The notes under the pieces were generated by a model. It did not search any database. It was given only the letters and a program-made list of their open reading frames with translations, and was not told the origin of the DNA. From Photorhabdus asymbiotica (GTDB taxonomy: Bacteria; Pseudomonadota; Gammaproteobacteria; Enterobacterales; Enterobacteriaceae): 64,000 bases of DNA. Every line of letters starts with the position of its first letter. Within the stretch, counting starts at the first letter, position 1. Both the position numbers and the translations under genes were made by a program. This document shows positions 45,709-53,009 of this stretch, one piece after another. The stretch covers positions 744,001 to 808,000 of the forward strand of contig NZ_RBLJ01000004.1 of the NCBI RefSeq assembly GCF_003634575.1. The letters run 5' to 3'.

Positions 45709-45746
45709 GTTTATTTAAATGCTATAGCAGTTTCAGTATTGCTCGA

Positions 45747-47357
45747 TTAGTGTTTAATAACATAAAGATCTTTCGATGATACAAAACCAAGTGGGCTGAT
45801 ATAATATCCACCAATATAAGGTTTTACCAGTCTGGCACTAACATAGTGGTAAATAGGAATTGCGGGAACATCTCTTGCCAAAATGTCTTCTGCTTGCTGA
45901 ATATATGTTGGATCATTGGTTGCCTTGGCTTTCTGAATCAGGTCATCGTAAATATCATTACTATATAATGAGGTATTATTAGAGCTATTGGTAACAAAAT
46001 TATTTAGAAACGATGCTGGATGATCATAATCAGCCATCCATGCATGTCTTACCACATCAAAATTACCTTGATGCATTGTATCTAACATGGTTTTCCATTC
46101 TTGATTTAGTAAAATGGCATCCACCCCTAGATTTTTTTTCCACATTGAAGACACTGCAATAGCAATTCTCTTATGATCTTCGGATGTATTATAAAGAAGA
46201 TTAAATTTCAATGGGTTATTTCTATTATAACCGGCTTCGTTCAATAGCTGCCGGGCTTGTTTAATTTTTTTCGGTAGTGTCCATGATGCGTAATCAGGTT
46301 GTTTTAAATTTATCCCACTTGTATTTGGCGGGGTATGATTATAAGCCGCTTTTTGACCTTGCCCTAATACCTTATTTGCTATGATATCTTTATCTAAAGC
46401 TAAATTTAATGCTTGTCTGACTCTAATATCATTAAAAGGCGCTTTCTGGGTATTAAACCCATAATAGTAAACACCTAATGTAGGTGAAATATGAACCTGA
46501 TTACCTAATTTGGTTTTTAAGGATTCAAATAAAACTGATGGAATGCTTTTTGTTATATCTACTTCCCCAGATAAATAGCGACTTACGGCTGCTGTTGTTG
46601 ATGTTATTGCAAGATAAGTGACTTTATTAATAACGGTATGTTCATTATCCCAATATTGTTGATTCCTGATGCCAACTATTTTTTCATTGACAATCCATTC
46701 CGATAATTTAAATGGTCCGCTGCCGACAAATACGTTTGGTTGAGTCCATTTCTCACCATATTTTTCAACAGCTTTTTGGTTAATTGGCACCATAACCGGA
46801 TGGGACAACATCTGTAAGAAATAGGATAACGGTTGTTCTAAGGTCACTTCTACAGTTAAGTTATCCAATGCTTTTACACCTAATTCTTCGGTTTTTCTCT
46901 TTCCTGCAAGAATATCTTTAGCATTGACTATATGCATATTTTCAATATAACTGCCATATGGAGATGTCATTTGTGGATCAATTAATCTCCGCCAACTAAA
47001 AACCACATCATGCGCAGTAATCGGTGAACCATCAGACCACTTTATTCCTTCTTTGAGATGAAATAACCATATTTTATTATCTTTAGTTTCCCAACTGGCG
47101 GCTAAATTAGGACTTAATTTTCCATCACGATCTATACTAATTAATCCACTAAAAAAATCATTAATGATATCAAACTCAACATCACTTTCGACTTTATGGA
47201 CATCAAGAGAAGCGGGTTCTGAACCATTATTACGGACAATTTCTTGATTAATTGCCAGTTGTGTACCTGGTGGAATAATTGCTGCATGAGATAATGTCAA
47301 ACTCCCAATTATTATTCCGGTGAATAAAGATATATTTCTTATCGCCTTTTTCATCAT
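45747..47357 (-). CDS. oppA: Periplasmic oligopeptide-binding protein, OppA paralog 1
   Basis: 536 aa. Signal peptide MMKKAIRNISLFTGIIIGSLTLSHA, cleavage probably after SHA. SBP_bac_5 features: ASLDVHKVESDVEFDIINDFFSGLISIDRDGKLSPNLAASWE, GSGPFKL, VRQALNLALDK and the C-terminal SPLGFVSSKDLYVIKH. No oppBCDF is adjacent, so it is a spare binding protein for a transporter encoded elsewhere. It is a close paralog of 50847-52454 (about 80 percent identical by eye). Copies with different binding pockets may broaden peptide uptake from insect tissue. Confidence 0.93.
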   Translation of the reverse strand: MMKKAIRNISLFTGIIIGSLTLSHAAIIPPGTQLAINQEIVRNNGSEPASLDVHKVESDVEFDIINDFFSGLISIDRDGKLSPNLAASWETKDNKIWLFHLKEGIKWSDGSPITAHDVVFSWRRLIDPQMTSPYGSYIENMHIVNAKDILAGKRKTEELGVKALDNLTVEVTLEQPLSYFLQMLSHPVMVPINQKAVEKYGEKWTQPNVFVGSGPFKLSEWIVNEKIVGIRNQQYWDNEHTVINKVTYLAITSTTAAVSRYLSGEVDITKSIPSVLFESLKTKLGNQVHISPTLGVYYYGFNTQKAPFNDIRVRQALNLALDKDIIANKVLGQGQKAAYNHTPPNTSGINLKQPDYASWTLPKKIKQARQLLNEAGYNRNNPLKFNLLYNTSEDHKRIAIAVSSMWKKNLGVDAILLNQEWKTMLDTMHQGNFDVVRHAWMADYDHPASFLNNFVTNSSNNTSLYSNDIYDDLIQKAKATNDPTYIQQAEDILARDVPAIPIYHYVSARLVKPYIGGYYISPLGFVSSKDLYVIKH

Positions 47358-47736
47358 GATTTCTCCAATAAGCTCACATTTTTTAGAATTGATATTGCAA
47401 ATTGAGCAATACCTGATATTCGCTTTTCTGTAAATGACTCTGTCTAGGTAAGTGAACAGGAATAATTATAGATAAATGTTTAAGAACGATTTTTTGTATT
47501 TTTAAGTGATAAGTTAATTGTTTGATAATTAAGGATTTTGTCTTTTTTGCTATCGCAATCTGCAATATTTATTTTTATTTCAGATGTTATTTTCCTGCTG
47601 TTGTTAAGTATTAAAGAATATTTACTCGTGTAAAGGGGAATTTATAAGTGAGTGCTATCGATTAGTTAATAGGTAAGATTTTGCGTTTCATCTATTACTG
47701 GCGTATAAACACATAGATAAGAAAAAGGAAGATATT
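47358..47736. promoter_or_regulatory. Intergenic region between oppA paralog 1 and the RHH gene
   Basis: 379 bp, divergent promoters expected. ORFs here are short and antisense-like. Nothing else recognised; AAAAAGGAAGATATT is the ribosome-binding site of the RHH gene. Confidence 0.4.
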
Positions 47737-47976
47737 ATGAATAGCGTTCGTTGGAATGTTGCTGTCTCTGCCGATACTGATCAATTACTTCGTATGTTTT
47801 TGGCTAGCCAAGGGGGAGGTAAAAAGGGGGATTTATCCCGTTTTATAGAAGAGGCGGTGCGGTCACACATATTGGAACTGACCGCAGAACAGGTTAAAGT
47901 TTCTAACGCTGATATAAGCGAAATGTATCTAACTTCAATGGTCGATGAGGCTTTAGACTGGGCGCGTAGACGCTGA
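47737..47976 (+). CDS. Ribbon-helix-helix antitoxin
   Basis: 79 aa. RWNVAVSADTDQLLRMFLA and GGKKGDLSRFIEEAVRSHILE are the beta strand and helices of an RHH antitoxin that partners PIN-domain toxins. Stop overlaps the ATG of a PIN gene (TGATGA at 47974-47979). The partner is truncated, so it is now an orphan. Ribosome-binding site AAGGAAG. Confidence 0.8.
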   Translation: MNSVRWNVAVSADTDQLLRMFLASQGGGKKGDLSRFIEEAVRSHILELTAEQVKVSNADISEMYLTSMVDEALDWARRR

Positions 47977-48122
47977 TGAAAGTTGTTCTTGATACTAATA
48001 TTTTGTTCAGTGCCTTGATTTCACCACATGGTGTACCAGATGTGATTTATCGTGCTTGGCGTGCGGCACGTTTCGAAGTGGTGACCTCAAAGTTACAGGT
48101 AGATAAGATTTGCATTGGTTAA
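47976..48122 (+). pseudogene. Truncated PIN-domain toxin (VapC-like)
   Basis: MKVVLDTNILFSALISPHG and VIYRAWRAARFEVVTSKLQ are the start of a PIN ribonuclease, with the first catalytic Asp in LDTN. After 41 codons the match stops and foreign sequence gives VDKICIG and a stop at 48120-48122. The other catalytic residues are missing, so it cannot be active. The break coincides with the promoter of the next gene. Confidence 0.82.
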
Positions 48123-48160
48123 CGATTGTATGTATATTTTTTGTATCGTCAGTCGTTAAC
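48110..48160 (+). promoter_or_regulatory. Promoter with inverted repeat upstream of the MbcA/ParS-like gene
   Basis: TTGCAT (48110-48115), 17 bp, TATATT (48133-48138). GTTAACGA (48118-48125) and TCGTTAAC (48153-48160) form an 8-bp inverted repeat that overlaps the promoter, the expected layout for autorepression by a TA-type regulator. Confidence 0.55.
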
Positions 48161-48172
48161 ATGAGGTGCATT

Positions 48173-48862
48173 ATGCAAGTTTTACACAGGAGAACTAGGC
48201 TTGATAATAACGCGGCGGTTTCTCATCACGAGTATGATGATGCTGATGCAGCGGCTGATCGCCTTGAGAATATCGTTAAAGAATTGGCAAATAATATCCG
48301 TAGTAAGGGTAATGCTGGTATCAAGCGTCAGTTAGCGCTGCCGGATAACCAGTTTCTCGTTAGCATGTTGTTTCAGGCTATGCCGGCGTGGGCGCTGTCT
48401 GAGCTGACGCCAGAAAAGAGAAGGCTACTCAACCGTGTACGTAGTCGCGCGCGCTTTTTTGACAATGTACGTGATAATGGTGGAGTGTTAAGTTCTGCTG
48501 AAGTAGCAAAGCTGTTGGGTGTCAGCAAGGTAACGGTTAAAAAGAAAAAGGACACCGGTAAATTATTGGCCCTTGAACATGATGGTGAGTTCATCTATCC
48601 CGCTTTTCAGTTCTCAGATGATGAAAGTAAGAGTGAAAAAGGTGTGCTGAAAGGAATGGCGGAGATTCTGCCTCACCTTAGCCGTTTCAGCGGCGTGATG
48701 CAGTACGGCTTTTTCGCGCAGAAACGTAACGTGTTGGATTATCGCCTGCCAGCGGATCAAGAATTTACTATTATCGACATACTGCGAGAAGGTATTGCGG
48801 ATGATAAACTTCAGGCAATTATTCGCTTAGCTAAGCTATTTGGTACTCAAGACGCAGCATAA
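48173..48862 (+). CDS. HTH protein with MbcA/ParS-like C-terminus (antitoxin-like)
   Basis: 229 aa from ATG 48173, behind GAGGTGCATT; an ATG at 48110 lies in the promoter. Middle segment GVLSSAEVAKLLGVSKVTVKKKKDTGKLLALEHDGEFIYPAFQF is a MerR-like helix-turn-helix with wing. The C-terminus FTIIDILREGIADDKLQAIIRLAKLFG resembles the toxin-binding tail of Xre-MbcA-ParS antitoxins. A paralog lies at 58359-59042 with the same ribosome-binding site and length. A RES-domain toxin gene lies convergently 150 bp downstream. So it is probably its antitoxin, in an unusual orientation. Confidence 0.7.
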   Translation: MQVLHRRTRLDNNAAVSHHEYDDADAAADRLENIVKELANNIRSKGNAGIKRQLALPDNQFLVSMLFQAMPAWALSELTPEKRRLLNRVRSRARFFDNVRDNGGVLSSAEVAKLLGVSKVTVKKKKDTGKLLALEHDGEFIYPAFQFSDDESKSEKGVLKGMAEILPHLSRFSGVMQYGFFAQKRNVLDYRLPADQEFTIIDILREGIADDKLQAIIRLAKLFGTQDAA

Positions 48863-48886
48863 TAAAAGGAAGGGTAATTTGTTGTT

Positions 48887-49003
48887 TATACCCAATAGAT
48901 TCAAATTGCAGCGCGGCGGCAAGTAAACGCATCCCCAGAAGCATAGATAACGATGTGACTGGGATGCGTGAAAGCAACTGACAAAGTAGCAACTTATAGC
49001 TAC
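48887..49003 (+). repeat. Degenerate ERIC between antitoxin-like and RES genes
   Basis: TATACCCAATAGATTCAAAT, then ATCCCCAGAAGCATAGATAA and GTGACTGGGATGCGTG. Right end decayed (AACTTATAGCTACCC). About 117 bp with several substitutions and small deletions, so an older copy than its neighbours. It reaches to within 9 bp of the RES stop codon. Confidence 0.8.
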
Positions 49004-49011
49004 CCTATCTG

Positions 49012-49635
49012 TCATATTACTGGAATATCTAGGTCGTTCACTAGAATGTCTTCGGCTATTTCCCCTTCGTATTCAAAATCTCTAAGCACTTTTAACTCTG
49101 CGGTGCGTATCACGCCTTTACCTGACGGATCGTTATGCCAAAGTACTATGCAAGGTTCGAGAGTGACATTAGACATGTAAGATAGCCCGTTTGCATGTGG
49201 TAACAGCTGTGCGGCAAGCTTCTGGGTATCCCGGTAGTCTACTCCGGTTAGTTGATGGGCGGTTACGTGCATTTTTGGCGCAAGCCGGGTAATGTCCACA
49301 ACGCGCAAGTCCTTTTCTGTCACCAGTGTAGCCATATGATATTCGTCTAGTTCTCGGTCTGTAATAGCCGGCAGGTTTTGAAATACCTCCTTCATCGATG
49401 TTCTCGGTGAGTTGGCTAAATACAAGCTGCCATTGGAACCGTTTGTTAACCCGTATCGGGAGTGTTCTCCATTGTGATTAAAGAACACGCCACTGCCTCC
49501 ATGTTCACCCTCTTGCAGTCGGTAAAAAACCGTGCCGGCTGAAATGATGATGATGCTTTGCGTGATTTTATCGATGGTGAGTGTATTGATCTTCTTTATT
49601 ACCGAATCGGGCTGTTCACCAGATTTTGTTACCAT
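49012..49635 (-). CDS. RES-domain toxin (NAD-degrading type)
   Basis: 207 aa. FYRL (R39) or HSRYG (R60), SPRTSMKEVF (E83), and NGLSYMSN (S152/S155) give the Arg-Glu-Ser set of RES toxins. NGSLYLANSPRTSMKEVF is the characteristic strand-helix. RES toxins (Xre-RES systems) deplete cellular NAD+. Ribosome-binding site AAGGAGTGTTCA. The usual xre gene immediately upstream and co-directional is missing; the only antitoxin-like gene is convergent at 48173. N-terminal 30 residues are an extra extension. Confidence 0.75.
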   Translation of the reverse strand: MVTKSGEQPDSVIKKINTLTIDKITQSIIIISAGTVFYRLQEGEHGGSGVFFNHNGEHSRYGLTNGSNGSLYLANSPRTSMKEVFQNLPAITDRELDEYHMATLVTEKDLRVVDITRLAPKMHVTAHQLTGVDYRDTQKLAAQLLPHANGLSYMSNVTLEPCIVLWHNDPSGKGVIRTAELKVLRDFEYEGEIAEDILVNDLDIPVI

Positions 49636-49845
49636 TGAACACTCCTTTATTCCTACCTGTTTCAGCTATCAGCTGCCTTCGGCCTGGTTACTACCAGAGT
49701 GTATTACAGACAAAAAATCGCACAAGAGGGAGAGGTACATGTTTTGATCAATAAAGTGAAATATGAGACTTAACCCGCCTTAGGTGGTGTAATGACAACC
49801 TGAATTTACATTGACTACAACCCTGCGTGAAAGGGGGAAAAGATA

Positions 49846-49972
49846 TATACCCAATAGATTTCAAGTTGCAGCGCGGCGGCAAGTGAACGAATCCCCAGGA
49901 GCATAGATAACTATGTGACTGGGGTGAGTGAAAGCAGCCAACAAAGCAGCAACTTGAAGGATGAAGGGTATA
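49846..49972 (+). repeat. ERIC repeat (127 bp)
   Basis: TATACCCAATAGATTTCAAG to AAGGATGAAGGGTATA; CCCCAGGAG/CTGGGGTGA subfamily, intact. It is nearly the same sequence as the ERIC at 18780. Confidence 0.95.
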
Positions 49973-49978
49973 GTGATT

Positions 49979-50120
49979 GTGTTTAATAACATCAGTAGAT
50001 TTTTCGACGATGTAAAATAAGATTGGTATATATAATCTCAATCGATATCAAAATGACCTCGATATATTGTAATTAATGTTATCTTTTTCTTGATTCTGTA
50101 AAATAATATCCACACTTAGA
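49979..50120 (-). pseudogene. Decayed third oppA copy (3' fragments)
   Basis: On the minus strand, 49979-50035 matches the last codons of the two oppA genes (compare GTGTTTAATAACAT and TTTTCGACGATGTA with GTGTTTAATAACAT and CTTTCGATGATACA at 45750). 50077-50120 matches an internal oppA segment (TTCTTGATTCTGTAAAATAA against 51208). About 250 bp between those two segments in intact copies are deleted here, and the rest is gone. Confidence 0.65.
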
Positions 50121-50353
50121 TGCCTCCCTATTTAATCTATGGCGGAGACATTATTAATAATAAAATGGAATAATAAAACAGTTATCAAGATTTATATCGA
50201 TGATTGATTTATTACATAATTATACTATTGTTTAATTAGCAGGATAGGTTTGTTTTCTGCAAATATAGAGATTACATCAACCAACTGCAAATTAATGTAT
50301 TTTTCTATGTCATTAATTTGTTATGTCATCAAAAAATTAATAATAATGAGTAA

Positions 50354-50480
50354 TATACCCTATGGATTTCAAGATGCATCGCGGCGACAAGGGAGCGAAT
50401 CCCCGGGAGCATAGATAACTATGTGACTGGGGTGAGTGAGTGCAGCCAACAAAGAGGCAACTTGAAAGATGACGGGTATA
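50354..50480 (+). repeat. ERIC repeat (127 bp)
   Basis: TATACCCTATGGATTTCAAG to AAAGATGACGGGTATA; mixed arms (CCCCGGGAG with CTGGGGTGA). Ends 38 bp before the small gene at 50519. Confidence 0.94.
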
Positions 50481-50518
50481 AACAACTGTATTCCACATGA
50501 ATACTATAGGGTAAGATT

Positions 50519-50764
50519 ATGCCGCGTGTGAAAATTCCGATAAGATATGCTTCAAGTCCGATAATGATTCGGGCATGGATGGAGAAGTGGGGAAAGAAAT
50601 CTGGAGTAAATTGGGGTGTAGATTGGAGTCAGGTTGATTATAGAGGGCAAGAAATTATAATCCCTTTTAATGGTGGAAATGTCGATCAACTAAATAAAGT
50701 AATTAAAGAAGATATGTGTTCTTTTGATAATACTATTGCAGAGTTTGAATTTGTATTTGATTAA
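50519..50764 (+). CDS. Small hypothetical protein
   Basis: 81 aa: MPRVKIPIRYASSPIMIRAWME, then KKSGVNWGVDWSQVDYRGQEIIIPF, ending EFEFVFD. Aromatic-rich and mixed charge, no membrane segment or signal peptide. The start follows TAGGGTAAGATT, a weak to fair ribosome-binding site, and the gene ends in a bidirectional terminator, supporting expression. I do not recognise it. Confidence 0.5.
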   Translation: MPRVKIPIRYASSPIMIRAWMEKWGKKSGVNWGVDWSQVDYRGQEIIIPFNGGNVDQLNKVIKEDMCSFDNTIAEFEFVFD

Positions 50765-50777
50765 TAAATCGTTATTT

Positions 50778-50808
50778 AAAAGGGAAGTCGATCACTGACT
50801 TCCCTTTT
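50778..50808. terminator. Bidirectional terminator
   Basis: AAAAGGGAAGTC (50778-50789) and GACTTCCCTTTT (50797-50808), 12-bp perfect stem, 7-nt loop, with A-run on one side and T-run on the other. Ends both the 50519 gene and oppA paralog 2. Confidence 0.9.
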
Positions 50809-50846
50809 ATTGCTAATGATTATTAAAATACTACGGCAATATCACA

Positions 50847-52454
50847 CTAGTGCTTAATAACATAAAGATCTTTCGATGACATAAAGCCGAGTGGACTCAG
50901 ATAATACCCGCCAATATAAGGTTTCACCAGTCGGGCACCAACATAATAAAAAACAGGAATAGCAGGGACGTCTTTTGCCAGAATATTTTCTGCTTGCTGG
51001 AAATATTTCTGATCATTTGTTGCTTTGGCTTTTTGTATCAAATCATCATAAATTTCATTGCTGTATAAAAATGTATTATTGGAACTATTAGTAACAAAAT
51101 TATTGAGAAATGATGCTGGATTGTTGTAATCAGCAATCCGTGCATATCTCACCATATCGAAACTACCTTGACGTATTACATCTAACATTGTTTTTCGTTC
51201 TTGATTCTGTAAAACAATATCTATACCCAGATTTTTCTTCCACATTGACGTTGCTGCAATGGCAATTCTTTTATGCTCTTCTGAGGTATTATAAAGCAGG
51301 TTAAATTTCAATGGATTGTTGCTATTATACCCGGCTTCATTCAATAATTGTCTGGCTTTTTCAACCCTTGCTTGTTGTGTCCATGATGCATAATCAGGCG
51401 GCGCTAAATTCATTCCGCCGGTATTAGGTGGGGTATGGTTATAAGCAGGTTCTTGACCTTGCCCTAAAACTTTATTCGCTATGATGGTTTTATCTAAAGC
51501 TAGATTTAATGCTTGTCTGACTCTAACATCATTAAAAGGCGCTTTTTTATTATTAAGATCGTAATAGTAAACACCTAATCCGGGTGTAATGTGAACCTGA
51601 TCGCCTAATTTTTCTTTTAAAGATTTAAATAAAACTGAAGGGATACTCTTTGTTATATCGATTTCTCCTGCCAGATAACGATTAATATCTGATGTTTCTG
51701 ATGCTATGGGAAGATAGGTGACTTTATTAATGACGGTATGGGTATTGTCCCAATATTGCTGATTTCTGACGCCGACTACCTTTTCATTGACCACCCATTC
51801 AGCCAGTTTAAATGGGCCACTACTGACAAATACATCGGGATGAGTCCATTTCTCGCCATATTTTTCAACCGCTTTTTGGCTAATTGGTACCATAATAGGA
51901 TATGCTAACATCTGTAAAAAATAGGATACTGGTTGTTCTAACGTCACTTCTACTGTCAGATTGTTCAGTGCTTTTACCCCTAATTCATGGGGTTTTTTCT
52001 TGCCAGAGAGAATATCTTTGGCGTTGACTATATGCATATTTCCAATATAGCTACCATACGGAGATGCCATTTCCGGGTCAGCTAAACGTCGCCAACTAAA
52101 TACCACATCATGCGCAGTGATCGGTGAACCATCAGACCACTTTATTCCTTCTCTTAGATGGAATAGCCATACTTTATTATCTTTGTTTTCCCAACGAGCC
52201 GCTAAATCAGGGGTTAACTTGCCATCACGATCGATACTGACTAATCCACTAAAGAAATCGTTAATAATATTAAACTCAACATCATTTTCGACTTTATGGA
52301 CGTCAAGAGATGCAGGCTCTGAACCATTATTACGCACGATATCCTGCTTAACAGCCAGTTGTGTACCCGGTGGAATAATCGCTGCGTGAGATAATGTTAA
52401 GTTGCTAACTATAATGCCTGTGAGTAAGTATATATTCTTTATTGTTTTCACCAT
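50847..52454 (-). CDS. oppA: Periplasmic oligopeptide-binding protein, OppA paralog 2
   Basis: 535 aa, closely similar to paralog 1 throughout. Signal peptide MVKTIKNIYLLTGIIVSNLTLSHA. The same end, SPLGFMSSKDLYVIKH. Differences cluster in the hinge and pocket (for instance PSVLFKSLKEKLGDQVHITPGLGVYYYDLNNKKAPFNDVRV), so ligand range may differ. No permease or ATPase genes nearby. Terminates at the 50778 hairpin. The pair with a third decayed copy indicates repeated duplication. Confidence 0.93.
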   Translation of the reverse strand: MVKTIKNIYLLTGIIVSNLTLSHAAIIPPGTQLAVKQDIVRNNGSEPASLDVHKVENDVEFNIINDFFSGLVSIDRDGKLTPDLAARWENKDNKVWLFHLREGIKWSDGSPITAHDVVFSWRRLADPEMASPYGSYIGNMHIVNAKDILSGKKKPHELGVKALNNLTVEVTLEQPVSYFLQMLAYPIMVPISQKAVEKYGEKWTHPDVFVSSGPFKLAEWVVNEKVVGVRNQQYWDNTHTVINKVTYLPIASETSDINRYLAGEIDITKSIPSVLFKSLKEKLGDQVHITPGLGVYYYDLNNKKAPFNDVRVRQALNLALDKTIIANKVLGQGQEPAYNHTPPNTGGMNLAPPDYASWTQQARVEKARQLLNEAGYNSNNPLKFNLLYNTSEEHKRIAIAATSMWKKNLGIDIVLQNQERKTMLDVIRQGSFDMVRYARIADYNNPASFLNNFVTNSSNNTFLYSNEIYDDLIQKAKATNDQKYFQQAENILAKDVPAIPVFYYVGARLVKPYIGGYYLSPLGFMSSKDLYVIKH

Positions 52455-52690
52455 CGTTTGTTCTCCAAGAGGCTCTCATTTTTAGGTATTTATTTCAGGA
52501 AAATCAATTGGTTGATAAGTTAGATTAAAGTTATATTATTCTATTGAATATCCTATTTTAAATGTGATAGATATAACTAGAATGAAGTATTAGTAGGAAA
52601 TGTATAGCGAAGCCTCATCAATATCACGGAATTTAAATGATGCGTTTGATTTATTTTTAATTATGTATTTTGTTCTAAAGGTTCTGGTTT
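52455..52690. promoter_or_regulatory. Region upstream of oppA paralog 2
   Basis: About 236 bp AT-rich, no ORF. Contains the oppA ribosome-binding site (CTTGGAGAACAAACG on the minus strand). No clear promoter identified. Confidence 0.4.
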
Positions 52691-52816
52691 ATACCCAATA
52701 GATTTCAAGATGCATCGCGACGGCAAAGGAGCGAATCCCCGGGAGCATAGATAACTATGTGACCGGGGTGAGTGAGTGCAGCCAACAAAGAGGCAACTTG
52801 AAAGATAACAGGTATA
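52691..52816 (+). repeat. ERIC repeat (126 bp)
   Basis: TATACCCAATAGATTTCAAG to GAAAGATAACAGGTATA; CCCCGGGAG/CCGGGGTGA subfamily. Between the oppA promoter and the molybdoenzyme gene. Confidence 0.94.
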
Positions 52817-53009
52817 TAAGTTAAAAATGAATTACATTTCGACGGGTTTTAATATATCTGTTTTGTTGTCAATGTATTAATTGTAATTTAGCTGATTTTT
52901 TCAAGGAAAGGGGAGCTAAATCCTGTTGACTCCTGATCGCTATCAACATTAATCCCGTTTTTCTTACCTAACATTTATTATGCTAATGGGATGTAATATG
53001 GAGGCAAAG

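Noticed and set aside
49748-50041. 97-codon minus-strand ORF
   Set aside because: Translation of the ERIC at 49846-49972 and of oppA debris.
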